Under the pieces are notes generated by a model, which saw only the letters and a list, made by a program, of their open reading frames with translations, was not told the origin of the DNA and did not search any database. The translations under genes and the position numbers were made by a program. Source: Xanthobacteraceae bacterium (GTDB lineage Bacteria; Pseudomonadota; Alphaproteobacteria; Rhizobiales; Xanthobacteraceae). From it: 47,975 bases of DNA. The DNA is taken from positions 1 to 47,975 of the forward strand of contig JAIESC010000047.1 in assembly GCA_019746355.1 (NCBI GenBank), written 5' to 3'. This document shows positions 25,805-35,798 of the stretch, one piece after another. Numbering within the stretch: position 1 is the first letter of the stretch; each line of letters opens with the position of its first letter.

Positions 25805-26998
25805 CTACCAGCGGAATTCAGCGCCGACGGTGTCGGCGCGCGACGTGAGATTGCTGCGGAAGCGGCCGTCATAGACCGCATAAGCGCGCGCAACCTGCGA
25901 AACCTTGACCGAGAACGTCGCGCCCGCGTCGGCCCCGAGCGTGCTTTCGCGGACGCCGGTGATGAGTTGCGGAGCGGTCACGACGCTGGTGTCGTTGATG
26001 ACGAGGTCATCGATGTTCTGCGCCAGATTGTCCACCAGCCGCGCATAGACCGAGAAGTCGAAAATCTGCCGGCCGGCGAGCCAGCTTCGGCCGATCTCGC
26101 CGCCGGCCAGCAGGCGGATGCGGTTTGCGGTCACCGCTGAGCCGGCAATCGGGTTCGTGCCGCCGGTCTCGGTAAACGCGTCGGTTCGCGAGCGCAGCCA
26201 GTCGAAGGTCAGGCGCGGGACGAAGCGCCAGTTGCTGGGCAGCGCGACGTAATAGCTGAGCTCGGCCATCGCCCCCCACAGCCGGGCGTGATAGTCCGCC
26301 GTGGAGGTGCCGCCGCTCTCGAAGCGGCTCGAGTTGATGTCACCAAAGCCGTGGATCACGGTGACGCCGAGCGTCCACGGCCCATGCTCGAATGCACCGA
26401 CGGCGCCGACCTGCGTCAAATCAATGCGGCCGCTCGCGCCGGGCATGTCGACATCGGTGGTGTTGCGGTCGACCGACACGCCGAGCGTGACGCCCGGCGC
26501 AACCGTCATGCCGATGCCTGCCAGCCCGCCGTACATCTTGCGCTTGTCGCCCAGGAAGGCGTCCTGCGCGTCGGTGGTGGTGTTGATGCCGTAGCCTTCG
26601 AGCCAGGCGCGGTAGCGGTCGTAAGCCATTTCCGCGCCGCCACCCTGTGGATTGTTGCCTGCGCTCGCCGCGGTGCGCGCCGACACGATCGCGCCGAGCT
26701 GGTTCTGGAAATGGCTGCCGATGTCGAACAGGCCCGCTTGCGACGAAGCGTAGACGTTGCCGTTCATTGGCACTGGCGGACACGGTGCCAGGGTGCACGG
26801 GCCCGGGCCTGGACCTTGTGCGAAGGCTTGGCCGCCGAATGCCGCTGAGAAAAGCGCGGCGGCCAACGCAATCGCCGCGCTGTGCAGAACGCGCCGGTGC
26901 GCGGCGCGCAAAAAAAACGCCACGGGCCAGAGCCCAGACCGCACCGTTCGCCCCCGTTGACCCCGGCGTCTCGCGCGCCGACCGCACCAACGCATCAT
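25805..26998 (-). CDS. Autotransporter-type outer-membrane beta-barrel protein
   Basis: The product is about 397 residues: a long leader ending in a signal peptide ([20 protein letters not shown], then QAFAQ), a short Gly/Pro linker, a helix ([20 protein letters not shown]), and a C-terminal autotransporter beta-domain ([40 protein letters not shown]) that ends in an aromatic residue (AEFRW), as BAM substrates do. There is almost no passenger domain. It may be a stand-alone porin or adhesin, or a barrel for another protein. Start codons at 26998 or 26995 (ATG), or a downstream GTG before the hydrophobic core, are possible. An A8 tract (26910-26917, plus strand) falls in the leader. Confidence 0.8.
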   Translation of the reverse strand: MMRWCGRRARRRGQRGRTVRSGLWPVAFFLRAAHRRVLHSAAIALAAALFSAAFGGQAFAQGPGPGPCTLAPCPPVPMNGNVYASSQAGLFDIGSHFQNQLGAIVSARTAASAGNNPQGGGAEMAYDRYRAWLEGYGINTTTDAQDAFLGDKRKMYGGLAGIGMTVAPGVTLGVSVDRNTTDVDMPGASGRIDLTQVGAVGAFEHGPWTLGVTVIHGFGDINSSRFESGGTSTADYHARLWGAMAELSYYVALPSNWRFVPRLTFDWLRSRTDAFTETGGTNPIAGSAVTANRIRLLAGGEIGRSWLAGRQIFDFSVYARLVDNLAQNIDDLVINDTSVVTAPQLITGVRESTLGADAGATFSVKVSQVARAYAVYDGRFRSNLTSRADTVGAEFRW

Positions 26999-27330
26999 GT
27001 CGTCGGCATGGCAAAGGATTGTTGCGAAGGCGAAATGCCGGTCAACGGCTGTTGGCGAGTTGCGCACCACGTTCTTCGCGCGCTGTGCCTGCAATGTCAC
27101 ATGCGGCCGTACCCCGTTACGGCTGCCGCGCCACAAGCCTTGCTCGCGCCGTATTTTTGCTGTCTTGTCGGCGTTGCAACAGGATTTTGGCCCGTTCCGG
27201 CCGCTGCGTCCGCGACGCGACAATCGGACCATCAACCAAAACCCAAGTTGTGGCGCGGATTGCAGCGGAGCGACGGCACCGATGCAATCCGAGTCGAATC
27301 CAAATACTGGCGAGACTTAGGAGACCGACG
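26999..27330. promoter_or_regulatory. Intergenic region upstream of the cold-shock gene and barrel gene
   Basis: This 332-base stretch separates a minus-strand barrel gene from the plus-strand cold-shock gene. It should contain both promoters and a long cspA-type 5' leader, which in known cases folds in a temperature-dependent way. AGGAGA at 27319-27324 is the ribosome-binding site of the cold-shock gene. I see no clear promoter, no tRNA and no additional convincing ORF. Confidence 0.35.
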
Positions 27331-27537
27331 ATGCAAAAGGGCACCGTCAAATGGTTCAATCCGACGAAGGGTTACGGGTTCATCAAGCCGTCCGCCGGCG
27401 ACAAGGATGTGTTCGTGCACATCTCTGCCGTCGAGCGTGCCGGCCTGTCCACCCTCAATGAAGGCCAAACCGTCGAGTACGAGCTTGTGACCGGCCGCAA
27501 CGGCAAGACATCCGCCGAAAATCTCAAGGTGGCATAA
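27331..27537 (+). CDS. Cold-shock domain protein (CspA family)
   Basis: The 68-residue protein is a single OB-fold cold-shock domain. [18 protein letters not shown] contains RNP-1 and [15 protein letters not shown] contains RNP-2, both intact. Such proteins bind single-stranded RNA and melt secondary structure; several paralogues are usual, so cold induction is not assured. The ATG has AGGAGA seven bases upstream. A strong terminator follows about 45 bases downstream, so the gene is monocistronic. Confidence 0.96.
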   Translation: MQKGTVKWFNPTKGYGFIKPSAGDKDVFVHISAVERAGLSTLNEGQTVEYELVTGRNGKTSAENLKVA

Positions 27538-27564
27538 TCTTGAACTGACATGACGGTCTAAGCC

Positions 27565-27610
27565 TTACGGGGTTGTTTCCCGTAACCCCCGGCGAAAGCC
27601 GGGGGTTTTG
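27565..27610 (+). terminator. Tandem hairpins with an intrinsic terminator after the cold-shock gene
   Basis: AACCCCCGGC (27584-27593), GAAA loop and GCCGGGGGTT (27598-27607) form a textbook intrinsic terminator with a T-run. Just before it, TTACGGG (27565-27571) pairs with CCCGTAA (27579-27585). The two stems share two bases, so they compete slightly. Confidence 0.88.
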
Positions 27611-27618
27611 TTATGCGC

Positions 27619-28257
27619 TCATGACAAGCTGGTTGCGGCCGGCTTGCCGTCGATCAGGCACTGGCCGCTCTCGATCCGAACGCGGCCTTCGGCGACGAGC
27701 CGCAGCGCCTGCGGATAGATGCGATGCTCGACCTCGAGCACGCGCGCGGCGAGCAATGCTTCCGTGTCTGCGGCAAGCACGGGCACTGCGCCCTGAACGA
27801 TGATAGGGCCTGCGTCCATCTCCGGCACGACGAAATGCACCGTCGCGCCGTGCTCGCTTGCGCCGGCTTCGAGCGCACGGGCGTGGGTGTCGAGGCCCTT
27901 GAATGCCGGGAGCAGGGCGGGGTGGACGTTGAGCATCCGGCCCTCCCATTGCCGCACGAACCACGGCGTCAGGAGCCGCATGAAGCCCGCAAGGCAAACC
28001 AGCTCCACGTTGCGCGCTTCAAGCTCGCGCTGGATCGCGCGCTCGAACGCCTCGCGGTCGCGCCCGAACGGGCGATGATCGACCACGCTCGTTGCAATGT
28101 TCGCCGCCGCGGCCCGTTGCAGTCCCTGCGCCGACGGATCATTGGACAGCACGACGACGATCTCGGCCGGATAGGCCGGCTCTCTCGCGGCCTCGATCAG
28201 CGCGACCATGTTGGAGCCGCGGCCGGAGATCAGGACGGCGACGCGCTTGCGGGGCAT
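27619..28257 (-). CDS. purN: Phosphoribosylglycinamide formyltransferase
   Basis: PurN transfers a formyl group from 10-formyl-tetrahydrofolate to GAR in purine synthesis. The 212-residue protein has the N-terminal VAVLISGRGSNMVALIEAA, the catalytic region LVCLAGFMRLLTPWFV and GRMLNVHPALLPAFKG, where Asn and His are active-site residues, and HFVVPEMDAGPIIVQ with the catalytic Asp. It lies 16 bases downstream of purM and is presumably co-transcribed. It is convergent with the cold-shock gene. Confidence 0.96.
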   Translation of the reverse strand: MPRKRVAVLISGRGSNMVALIEAAREPAYPAEIVVVLSNDPSAQGLQRAAAANIATSVVDHRPFGRDREAFERAIQRELEARNVELVCLAGFMRLLTPWFVRQWEGRMLNVHPALLPAFKGLDTHARALEAGASEHGATVHFVVPEMDAGPIIVQGAVPVLAADTEALLAARVLEVEHRIYPQALRLVAEGRVRIESGQCLIDGKPAATSLS

Positions 28258-28273
28258 GTCGACAGGCCCTGGC

Positions 28274-29338
28274 TCAGAGGTTCAGCTTGCCGGTGTAGCT
28301 CACGCGCGGCTTGCCTCCGGCGGCGGTCACGACCTCGCCGAGGCGGAGCACCGTTTCGCCTTCGCGCTCGAGCACCTTCATCACGGCCCCGGCCTTGCGC
28401 GGCTCGACCACGGCGATCATGCCGATGCCGCAGTTGAAGGTGCGCAGCATCTCCTTCTCGGCGATGCCGCCCGCCGCGGCAAGCCATCGGAACACCGGCA
28501 GCACCGGGATGGCGCCGAGATCGATGCGGGCCCCGGCGTTCTTCGGCAGCACGCGCGGGATGTTGTCGGGGAATCCGCCGCCGGTGATATGGGCCAGCGC
28601 CTTGATCGCCCTGGTCTTGCGGATCGCGGCGAGCACCGGCTTCACGTAGATGCGGGTCGGCGCAAGGATCGCCGCGCCGAGCTTTTTCTTGCGGTCGAAC
28701 GGCGCGGGCGCGCCCCATTTCAGTTTCGACTTGGCGACGACCTTGCGCACCAGCGAAAAGCCGTTGGAGTGCACGCCTGACGAGGCAAGGCCGAGAATGA
28801 CGTCGCCCGCGCGAATGTCGTTTCGCGGCAGCACCGCGTTGCGCTCGACGGCGCCGACCGCGAAGCCTGCGAGGTCGTAGTCCTTGCCGTGATAGACGCC
28901 GGGCATCTCCGCGGTCTCGCCGCCGATCAGCGCGCAGCCGGCCTGCTTGCAGCCGCGGGCGATGCCCGCGACGATGGCGGCGCCCACCTTCGGGTCGAGC
29001 CTTCCGGTCGCGAAGTAGTCGAGGAAGAACAGCGGCTCGGCGCCCTGCACCACGAGATCGTTGACCGACATCGCCACGAGGTCGATGCCGACCGTGTCGT
29101 GGATCCCGGTGTCGATCGCGATCTTGACCTTGGTGCCGACGCCGTCGTTGGCCGCAACCAGCACCGGGTCCTTGAAGCCCGCGCGCTTGAGATCGAACAG
29201 CCCGCCGAAGCCGCCGATCTCGGCGTCCGCGCCCGGCCGCGCGGTCGCCTTCACCAGCGGCTTGATCAGGTCGACCATGCGGTTGCCGGCGTCGATGTCG
29301 ACGCCGGATTGCGCATAGGTCAGGCCCTTTTTGCTCAT
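28274..29338 (-). CDS. purM: Phosphoribosylformylglycinamidine cyclo-ligase (AIR synthetase)
   Basis: PurM closes the imidazole ring of AIR using ATP. The 354-residue protein begins [20 protein letters not shown] and has [20 protein letters not shown], the glycine-rich nucleotide segment [14 protein letters not shown], and [20 protein letters not shown], all diagnostic. The start at 29338 matches family N-termini; an in-frame ATG at 29380 adds an unrelated stretch. It is divergent from the phosphatidyltransferase gene across a 239-base gap that holds a long palindrome. Confidence 0.97.
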   Translation of the reverse strand: MSKKGLTYAQSGVDIDAGNRMVDLIKPLVKATARPGADAEIGGFGGLFDLKRAGFKDPVLVAANDGVGTKVKIAIDTGIHDTVGIDLVAMSVNDLVVQGAEPLFFLDYFATGRLDPKVGAAIVAGIARGCKQAGCALIGGETAEMPGVYHGKDYDLAGFAVGAVERNAVLPRNDIRAGDVILGLASSGVHSNGFSLVRKVVAKSKLKWGAPAPFDRKKKLGAAILAPTRIYVKPVLAAIRKTRAIKALAHITGGGFPDNIPRVLPKNAGARIDLGAIPVLPVFRWLAAAGGIAEKEMLRTFNCGIGMIAVVEPRKAGAVMKVLEREGETVLRLGEVVTAAGGKPRVSYTGKLNL

Positions 29339-29496
29339 GCCTCTGCCTATGTCGGAATCCGATTGCGTGCAATGGCGCAAACACCGATATACTCAGGGGA
29401 AATCGCAGTGGCGGCGGGCGGGGGACAGCCGGTTGCTGCCGCGCCGCCGAGTGGCGCCAAGCGACACGAGGAGCCGGCGCGGCCACTGCATAAGTG

Positions 29497-29556
29497 CCCG
29501 CGCTGGCTGCTCGCCATCAGCGCGTCGAAGACGCGCTGATGGCTCGCCAGCGCGGG
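29497..29556. repeat. 60-bp imperfect palindrome between purM and the phosphatidyltransferase gene
   Basis: Left arms CCCGCGCTGGC (29497-29507) and GCCATCAGCGCGTC (29513-29526) pair perfectly with GACGCGCTGATGGC (29530-29543) and GCCAGCGCGGG (29546-29556). The loop is three bases and there is one asymmetric interior loop. It lies upstream of both divergent genes, so it is not an ordinary terminator. It may be a REP/BIME-like mobile repeat or a cruciform-type regulatory site. Confidence 0.7.
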
Positions 29557-29577
29557 TTGTGAGCCGGGGACTGACGT

Positions 29578-30123
29578 TTGAGCATTCCGAATCTGGTTAC
29601 GTTGGCGCGTATCCTGCTCGTGCCGGTCGTCGTCTGGGCGATCGCCACCGGGCAGATGTATTTCGCGTTCCTTTTGTTCCTTGCGGCCGGGATCAGCGAC
29701 GCGGTCGACGGCTTCCTGGCCAAGCGCTTCGGCATGAAGACCGAGCTTGGCGCCTATCTCGATCCGCTCGCCGACAAGGTCCTGATCGTGTCGATCTACG
29801 TGACGCTTGGGATCACCGGCGTCATCCCGCTCTGGATCGTGATCCTGGTGGTGTCCCGCGACATCATGATCGTGGGCGCGATCATCCTGTCCTGGCTGAT
29901 CGACCGGCCGCTGCAGATCCGGCCGCACATGGTCTCCAAGGTCAACACCGCGGTGCAGATCGTGTTTGCCGGGCTGGTGCTCTTCGTCCATAGCTTTTCC
30001 CTCGAGGGCGAGCCGGTGTTGACACTGGTGATGGTTCTGGTCGCGGCCTTGACCTTGGTTTCCGTGGGCCTCTATCTCGCCGAGTGGGTGCGCCACATGA
30101 ACTCTGCGGAGACCGGCAGATAG
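29578..30123 (+). CDS. CDP-alcohol phosphatidyltransferase family protein (PgsA-like)
   Basis: The 181-residue membrane protein has the CDP-alcohol phosphotransferase motif spread over DAVDGFLAKRFG, then G and two Asp in LGAYLDPLADK; the second residue pair reads AK instead of the usual AR. The proposed start is TTG (SIPNLVTLARIL follows), with GGGGAC upstream. It is probably phosphatidylglycerophosphate synthase or a close cardiolipin-type paralogue; headgroup specificity cannot be read from sequence. The next gene, a PerM-like permease, starts 48 bases downstream. Confidence 0.86.
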   Translation: MSIPNLVTLARILLVPVVVWAIATGQMYFAFLLFLAAGISDAVDGFLAKRFGMKTELGAYLDPLADKVLIVSIYVTLGITGVIPLWIVILVVSRDIMIVGAIILSWLIDRPLQIRPHMVSKVNTAVQIVFAGLVLFVHSFSLEGEPVLTLVMVLVAALTLVSVGLYLAEWVRHMNSAETGR

Positions 30124-30171
30124 GCGGATTTTCGCGGATCCGGTGGTCGTGGCGGGGTGTGACCGGTACCG

Positions 30172-31242
30172 ATGGCTCTTGAACGGCAGGTGATCTTCTG
30201 GGTCGGGGCGCTGGTGGTGTTCGCCGGCGTGCTGTGGCTGTTGAGCCCGGTGCTGCTGCCGTTCATTGCCGGCATGGCGCTCGCCTATCTGCTCGATCCG
30301 CTGGCGCGGTTTGGCGAACGTTTCGGCGTCAGCCGCGGCATCTCGGCGCTGATTGTGCTCACGGTCGTGCTGGTTGCGCTGGCGCTTGCGGTGATGGCGG
30401 CAGCCCCGGTGATCGCGACGCAACTGGCGGCTTTCATCGACGAGGCGCCGGGCTATATCGCCAAGGTGCAGTCGATCCTGTCCGATCCGAGCAGGCCCTG
30501 GCTTTCCAGGATTTTCGGCGGCGCGACGCCCGCGGCCGACGGCCAGTCCGGCGGCGCAGTGTCGCAGGGCCTGGGCTTCGTCACGACATTCCTGACGTCG
30601 CTGTGGTCGGGCGGACGCGCGGTGTTCTCGGTGCTGTCGCTCCTGATCATCACCCCGGTCGTGGCGTTCTATCTGCTGGTCGACTGGGACCGCGTGGTGA
30701 CGACGGTCGACAACTGGATCCCGCGGCACCACCGCGACACCGTGCGCGGGCTCGCCCGCGACATGGATGCCGCCATTGCCGGCTTCGTGCGTGGGCAGGC
30801 GGTGATCTGCCTGATCCTGGCGATCTTCTACGCCGTCGGCCTGACGCTCGTCGGGCTCAAGTCGGGATTTCTGATCGGCCTGATGACTGGGCTGTTCAGC
30901 TTCATTCCGTTCGTCGGCGCGTTCGGCGGTTTCCTCGTCGCCGCGATCGTCGCGGTGGCGCAGTTCTGGCCCGACTGGGTTTCGATCGGGCTCGTGATCC
31001 TGGTGTTCGTGCTCGGCCAGGGGCTCGAAGGCTACGTCCTGTCACCCAACCTCGTTGGCGCGAAGGTCGGCCTGCATCCGGTCTGGCTGATGTTTTCGCT
31101 GCTCGCCTTCGGCTACCTGTTCGGCTTCGCGGGCCTCTTGGTCGCCATTCCGCTTGCGGCGGCGATCGGCGTGCTGGTGCGCTTCTCCGTCCGCAAATAT
31201 CAGGAAAGCCCGGTCTATACCGGCCAGCAAGGGCCGCGCTGA
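30172..31242 (+). CDS. AI-2E/PerM-family transporter
   Basis: The 356-residue integral membrane protein has N-terminal helices (LVVFAGVLWLLSPVLLPFIA) and then the characteristic stretch LSLLIITPVVAFYLLVDWDR. The conserved RGLARDMDAAIAGFVRGQAV and the C-terminal LVGAKVGLHPVWLMFSLLAF complete the AI-2E_transport pattern. Members export small molecules, or Na+ coupled to H+; the E. coli TqsA/PerM substrates differ, so no substrate is claimed. It sits between the phosphatidyltransferase gene and hdaA, an arrangement common in alphaproteobacteria. Confidence 0.9.
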   Translation: MALERQVIFWVGALVVFAGVLWLLSPVLLPFIAGMALAYLLDPLARFGERFGVSRGISALIVLTVVLVALALAVMAAAPVIATQLAAFIDEAPGYIAKVQSILSDPSRPWLSRIFGGATPAADGQSGGAVSQGLGFVTTFLTSLWSGGRAVFSVLSLLIITPVVAFYLLVDWDRVVTTVDNWIPRHHRDTVRGLARDMDAAIAGFVRGQAVICLILAIFYAVGLTLVGLKSGFLIGLMTGLFSFIPFVGAFGGFLVAAIVAVAQFWPDWVSIGLVILVFVLGQGLEGYVLSPNLVGAKVGLHPVWLMFSLLAFGYLFGFAGLLVAIPLAAAIGVLVRFSVRKYQESPVYTGQQGPR

Positions 31243-31291
31243 CGTGGTGGGCCAAAACGCCATCGCAAATGATGGATATCATCGGCAGCCG

Positions 31292-31942
31292 ATGCAGCTC
31301 GCTCTCGCGCTCGATCATGCCGAAAGCCATGCACGCGAGGATTTTCTCGCCGGCCCGTCGAACGCTGCGGCGCTGGCGCTGATCGAACGCTGGCCGGACT
31401 GGCCCGCGCGCACGGTGCTGCTGCGCGGGCCCGAAGGCTCCGGCAAGAGCCATCTGTCGGCGCTCTGGGCGCGCGCCGCGGGCGCCCGCACGCTGTCGCC
31501 GCGGATGCTCGACGGCGCGGAGGTGCCGGTGGCGCTTGCGACCGGCGCGCTGGTGCTGGAAAACCTCGCCGAAGGCGCGTTCGACGAGGCGGCGCTGTTC
31601 CACCTGCTCAACCTCGCGCGCGAGGAACGCGCCCACGTGCTGATCACGGCGCGTAGCGCGCCCACGGGCTGGCGGATCGCCACGCCCGATCTCGCCTCGC
31701 GGCTGCGCGCGCTGCCGGTGGTGACGCTCGAGGTGCCCGATGACGCACTGCTCCGCGCGGTGATCGTCAAGCTGTTCGCCGACCGTCAGCTTGCCGTGGA
31801 CGAAAATCTGGTCGGATTTCTTGCGAACCGGATTGAGCGCTCGTTTGCCGGCGCCCGCGAGGCGGTTCGTGCGTTGGACGGGGAGGCGCTGCGGCTGAAG
31901 CGTCCCGTCACCCGGGCGCTGGCCGGGGAGCTGTTCCGTTAG
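31292..31942 (+). CDS. hdaA: DnaA-related regulatory protein Hda
   Basis: The 216-residue AAA+ protein lacks the DNA-binding domain of DnaA. It starts MQLALALDHAESHAREDFLA, resembling a clamp-binding QLxL-type motif that recruits Hda to the beta clamp. The Walker A-like LRGPEGSGKSHLSALW follows, then sensor regions such as SRLRALPVVTLEVPDDALL and FLANRIERSFAGAREAVRAL. Hda stimulates hydrolysis of DnaA-bound ATP and so limits re-initiation. The ATG at 31292 is chosen because upstream codons overlap the permease gene and show no homology. Confidence 0.9.
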   Translation: MQLALALDHAESHAREDFLAGPSNAAALALIERWPDWPARTVLLRGPEGSGKSHLSALWARAAGARTLSPRMLDGAEVPVALATGALVLENLAEGAFDEAALFHLLNLAREERAHVLITARSAPTGWRIATPDLASRLRALPVVTLEVPDDALLRAVIVKLFADRQLAVDENLVGFLANRIERSFAGAREAVRALDGEALRLKRPVTRALAGELFR

Positions 31943-31981
31943 GGTCCGGACCCGCCTTGACGCCTTAATCTTCCGGCGGTC

Positions 31982-32034
31982 TTGTCATGCTTGCGTCACC
32001 AAGGACGGCCATGATGCCGTCATAAACCTGTCAT
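31982..32034 (+). promoter_or_regulatory. Pho boxes upstream of ppk
   Basis: CCGTCAT-AAAC-CTGTCAT (32017-32034) matches the classical PhoB box in about 16 of 18 positions. A weaker copy, TTGTCAT-GCTT-GCGTCAC, lies at 31982-31999. This predicts phosphate-starvation control of ppk and probably ppx. The better box overlaps the first in-frame ATG of ppk. Confidence 0.6.
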
Positions 32035-32041
32035 GGAACAC

Positions 32042-34264
32042 ATGAACGACGACGCGCAAAGCATTGTTCTGAAGGCTGAATCTGGAAATGCGGCAGCCGT
32101 GGCTGTGGCCGCCCGGCCGGCCGAATCCGCCGCCGATCTGCGCGCAAGTCCGGAGCGGTTCATCAACCGGGAGCTGTCCTGGCTGCACTTCAACCGGCGG
32201 GTCCTGGAGGAGGCGGAGAACCCCAATCATCCGCTGTTCGAGAAGGTCCGGTTCCTTTCGATCTCGGCCAACAATCTGGACGAGTTCTTCATGGTCCGCG
32301 TTGCCGGCCTCAAGGCGCAGGTGCGCGCCGGCATCACGACCAGAAGCCCCGATGGCATGACGCCGGGCGAGCAACTCGCCAGGATCAGCGAAGGCGTCTC
32401 GAGCCTTGCCTCCGACCAGCAGGCGCGCTGGCGCGAGCTGCGCGAGGAGCTGAAGGCCACCAACATCGTGTTGGTCGAGGCGGACAGCCTGAAGAAGGCC
32501 GACCGCACCTGGCTCGAAGACTACTTCCTGCAATACATCTTTCCGGTGCTGACGCCGCTCGCGATCGACCCGGCGCATCCGTTCCCGTTCATTCCCAATC
32601 TCGGCTTTTCCATCGCCTATCAGCTCGCCCGCACCAGCGACGGCAAAGCGATGAACGCGCTCATTCGCGTGCCGCAGAAGATCGAGCGCTTCATCCGCCT
32701 CCCCCTGGCCGAGGGCGGGCCGGCGCGGGTGATGACGCTCGAGCAGGCGACCGGACTGTTCATTCCCCGGCTGTTCCCCGGCTACACCGTGAAGGGGCAG
32801 GGCGCGTTCCGCATCGTCCGCGACTCGGACGTTGAAGTTGAAGAAGAGGCGGAAGACCTGGTGCGACTGTTCGAAAGCGCGCTCAAGCGCCGCCGTCGCG
32901 GCTCGGTGATCCGCCTCGAGATGGAAGCGCCGATGCCGATGGAGCTCCGGCGCTTCGTGCAGCGCGCGCTTGCGGTGACCGACGACGAGGTGTTCCTGGT
33001 CGACGGCATGCTGGCGCTCTCGGAGATGTCGCAGCTTCTCGCCATCGACCGGCCCGACCTCGAATTCGTGCCGTACAATCCGCGCTTCCCCGAGCGCATC
33101 CGCGACCATGCCGGCGACTGCTTCGCCGCGATCCGCCAGAAGGATCTGATCGTCCATCATCCTTACGAGTCGTTCGACGTGGTGGTGCAGTTCCTGCAGC
33201 AGGCGGCGCGCGACCCCGACGTGATCGCCATCAAGCAGACGCTGTATCGCACCTCCAAGGATTCACCGATCGTCCGCACGCTCGCCGAAGCCGCCGAAGC
33301 CGGCAAGTCGGTCACCGCCGTGGTGGAGCTGAAGGCGCGCTTCGACGAAGAGGCCAACATCCGCTGGGCCCGCGACCTGGAGCGCGCCGGCGCGCAGGTG
33401 GTCTACGGCTTCTTCGAGCTCAAGACCCACTCCAAGCTGTCGCAGGTGGTGCGCCGGGAGGGCGGGCAGCTCGTGTCCTACGTCCACGTCGGCACCGGCA
33501 ACTATCATCCGCAGACTGCGCGCATCTACACCGACCTTTCGTTCTTCACCTCCGATCCGGTGATCGCCCGCGACGTCGGCCGCATCTTCAATTTCGTCAC
33601 CGGCTACGCCGAGCCGGCCGAGCTCGAGAAGATGGCGGTGTCGCCGGTCAACCTGCGGCAGCATATCTGCGAGCACATCGATCGGGAGATCGCCTATGCC
33701 AAGGCCGGCAAGCCCGCGGCGATCTGGATGAAGGACAATGCGATGGTCGATGCCGAGATCATCGACAAGCTCTACGACGCTTCGCGCGCGGGCGTGCAGA
33801 TCGATCTCGTGGTGCGCGGCATCTGCTGCCTGCGGCCGGGCCTGCCGGGCCTGTCGGAGAACATCCGGGTCAAGTCGATCGTCGGCCGGTTCCTGGAGCA
33901 CAGCCGCATCTATTGCTTCGGGGCCGGATATGGCCTGCCGCACCCGAAAGCGGCGGTCTACATCTCCTCCGCCGACATGATGCCGCGCAACCTCGACCGC
34001 CGGGTCGAGGCCTTGTGCCCGATCCTCAATCCAACTGTGCATGAACAGGTTCTCGACCAGATCATGCTTGCAAACCTGAAGGACAACGAACAAAGCTGGC
34101 TGCTGCTGCCCGACGGCTCGTCCAAACGCATCAAGGCAGCCGCAGGCGAAGAGCCGTTCAACGCGCACAAGTATTTCATGACCAATCCGAGCCTTTCCGG
34201 TCGTGGCAAGTCGTTCAAGGAATCATCGCCCCGCACCCTGACGCGGCGGGCCGCGCGTGCTTGA
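32042..34264 (+). CDS. ppk: Polyphosphate kinase 1
   Basis: PPK1 makes inorganic polyphosphate from ATP and can run in reverse. The 740-residue product has the N-terminal domain [20 protein letters not shown], the [18 protein letters not shown] segment, and the catalytic regions [16 protein letters not shown] (phospho-histidine region) and [20 protein letters not shown]. ATGs at 32033 and 32042 and a GTG at 32099 are all before the conserved core. The first is disfavoured because it lies in a Pho box. The 3' end overlaps ppx by eight bases. Confidence 0.95.
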   Translation: MNDDAQSIVLKAESGNAAAVAVAARPAESAADLRASPERFINRELSWLHFNRRVLEEAENPNHPLFEKVRFLSISANNLDEFFMVRVAGLKAQVRAGITTRSPDGMTPGEQLARISEGVSSLASDQQARWRELREELKATNIVLVEADSLKKADRTWLEDYFLQYIFPVLTPLAIDPAHPFPFIPNLGFSIAYQLARTSDGKAMNALIRVPQKIERFIRLPLAEGGPARVMTLEQATGLFIPRLFPGYTVKGQGAFRIVRDSDVEVEEEAEDLVRLFESALKRRRRGSVIRLEMEAPMPMELRRFVQRALAVTDDEVFLVDGMLALSEMSQLLAIDRPDLEFVPYNPRFPERIRDHAGDCFAAIRQKDLIVHHPYESFDVVVQFLQQAARDPDVIAIKQTLYRTSKDSPIVRTLAEAAEAGKSVTAVVELKARFDEEANIRWARDLERAGAQVVYGFFELKTHSKLSQVVRREGGQLVSYVHVGTGNYHPQTARIYTDLSFFTSDPVIARDVGRIFNFVTGYAEPAELEKMAVSPVNLRQHICEHIDREIAYAKAGKPAAIWMKDNAMVDAEIIDKLYDASRAGVQIDLVVRGICCLRPGLPGLSENIRVKSIVGRFLEHSRIYCFGAGYGLPHPKAAVYISSADMMPRNLDRRVEALCPILNPTVHEQVLDQIMLANLKDNEQSWLLLPDGSSKRIKAAAGEEPFNAHKYFMTNPSLSGRGKSFKESSPRTLTRRAARA

Positions 34265-35789
34265 GAAGCTGACATCGGCGGTCACCGTGGCGCAGGGGCG
34301 CCTCGATTATGGGCCGCCGGTTGCGGTGATCGACATCGGTTCGAACTCGGTGCGCCTCGTGGTCTACGAGGGCGTGACGCGAAGCCCGACCCCGCTGTTC
34401 AACGAGAAGATGCTCGCGGGCCTCGGCCGCGAGGTGCAGACCAAGGGGCTGCTGTCGGCCGATGCGGTGGAGAAGGCGCTGGCGGCGCTGAAGCGCTTCC
34501 GCGCGCTGTGCGACACCATGCGGGTGCAGAAGCTCTGGGTGGTGGCGACGGCGGCCTGCCGCGATGCGAGGAACGGCAAGGAATTCATCGCCGCGGCCGA
34601 GCAGATCTGCCGCACCAGGATCGACATCATCTCCGGGCAGCGCGAGGCGGAGCTGACCGCGCTCGGCGTGGTGTCCGGCTTCCACAAGCCCGACGGCGTC
34701 GTTGGCGATCTCGGCGGCGGCTCGCTCGAGTTGGTGGACGTGCACGGCGCCCGGATCAAGCCCGGCACCACGCTGCCGCTCGGCGGCCTTGCGCTCGAGG
34801 ATCTTGCCGGCCACTCGGTCAAGCGGGCGGAGAAGATCGTCAAGGATGCCTTCGACGGTCTCAAGCTTCTGAAGGCCGGCAAGGGGCGCAGCTTCTACGC
34901 GGTCGGCGGCACCTGGCGCGCGCTCGGGCATTTGCATATGGCGCAGACCGGGTATCCGCTGCACGTCATGCACGGCTATGTGATCCGCGCCAAGGAGGCG
35001 CTGGAGTTCGCCCGGCTGGTGCGGCGCGTCAATCCGGAGAGCCTGTCGCAGATCGAGGTGGTGAACGCCGCCCGCCGTGAATTGCTGCCTTATGCGGCGC
35101 TGGTGCTGGAGCATATCGTGCGCACCGCCGAGCCGCGCGACGTGGTGTTCTCCGCGCTCGGCGTCCGCGAGGGGCTGCTGTACTCGCTGCTCACCGCGGA
35201 GGAGCGCCGCAAGGACGCTCTGCTCGTGGCCGCGCAGGAGCTCAATCTTCTCCGCTCGCGCTCGCCGCAGCACGGCGAGGAGCTGGTCGACTGGACCGAC
35301 GCCTTCATGGCGACCTCGGGCATCGACGAGAACGCCGAGGAGAAGCGCCTGCGCCATGCTGCGTGCCTCCTCGCCGACATCGGCTGGCGCGCGCATCCCG
35401 ACTATCGCGGCGAGCAGTCGCTCAACATCATTGCCCATGCCGGGTTTGTGGCGATCGACCATCCGGGCCGCGCCTATATCGCGCTCGCGATCTTCTTCCG
35501 CCATATGGGCCTCCTGCACGACGAGGAGCTGTCGCCGCGCATCCGCGAGCTCGCCTCGACCCGCACCCTCGACCGCGCCCGGGTGCTCGGCGCTGCGCTC
35601 CGCGTCGCCTACATGGTGTCCGCCTCGCAGCCCGGCGTGCTGCCGCGCGCGCCGCTGAAGGTCGAGCGGCACCGGCTGGTGCTGCGGCTCGAAGGCGACT
35701 GCACCGCGCTCGCCGGCGAACGCGTGTCGTCGCGCCTCAAGCATCTGGCGCGCCTCGTCGGCCGCGAGCCGGTGGTCGTCTGTCGCTGA
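34257..35789 (+). CDS. ppx: Exopolyphosphatase (Ppx/GppA family)
   Basis: The 510-residue protein degrades polyphosphate, or in some family members pppGpp. The ASKHA ATPase-like N-terminal domain has [49 protein letters not shown] and [18 protein letters not shown]-terminal HD-like domain follows (from about residue 320, [18 protein letters not shown]). The GTG start overlaps the ppk end, indicating translational coupling; opposing synthesis and breakdown enzymes in one operon is common in alphaproteobacteria. Confidence 0.94.
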   Translation: MLEKLTSAVTVAQGRLDYGPPVAVIDIGSNSVRLVVYEGVTRSPTPLFNEKMLAGLGREVQTKGLLSADAVEKALAALKRFRALCDTMRVQKLWVVATAACRDARNGKEFIAAAEQICRTRIDIISGQREAELTALGVVSGFHKPDGVVGDLGGGSLELVDVHGARIKPGTTLPLGGLALEDLAGHSVKRAEKIVKDAFDGLKLLKAGKGRSFYAVGGTWRALGHLHMAQTGYPLHVMHGYVIRAKEALEFARLVRRVNPESLSQIEVVNAARRELLPYAALVLEHIVRTAEPRDVVFSALGVREGLLYSLLTAEERRKDALLVAAQELNLLRSRSPQHGEELVDWTDAFMATSGIDENAEEKRLRHAACLLADIGWRAHPDYRGEQSLNIIAHAGFVAIDHPGRAYIALAIFFRHMGLLHDEELSPRIRELASTRTLDRARVLGAALRVAYMVSASQPGVLPRAPLKVERHRLVLRLEGDCTALAGERVSSRLKHLARLVGREPVVVCR

Positions 35790-35798
35790 GAGCAGCGC

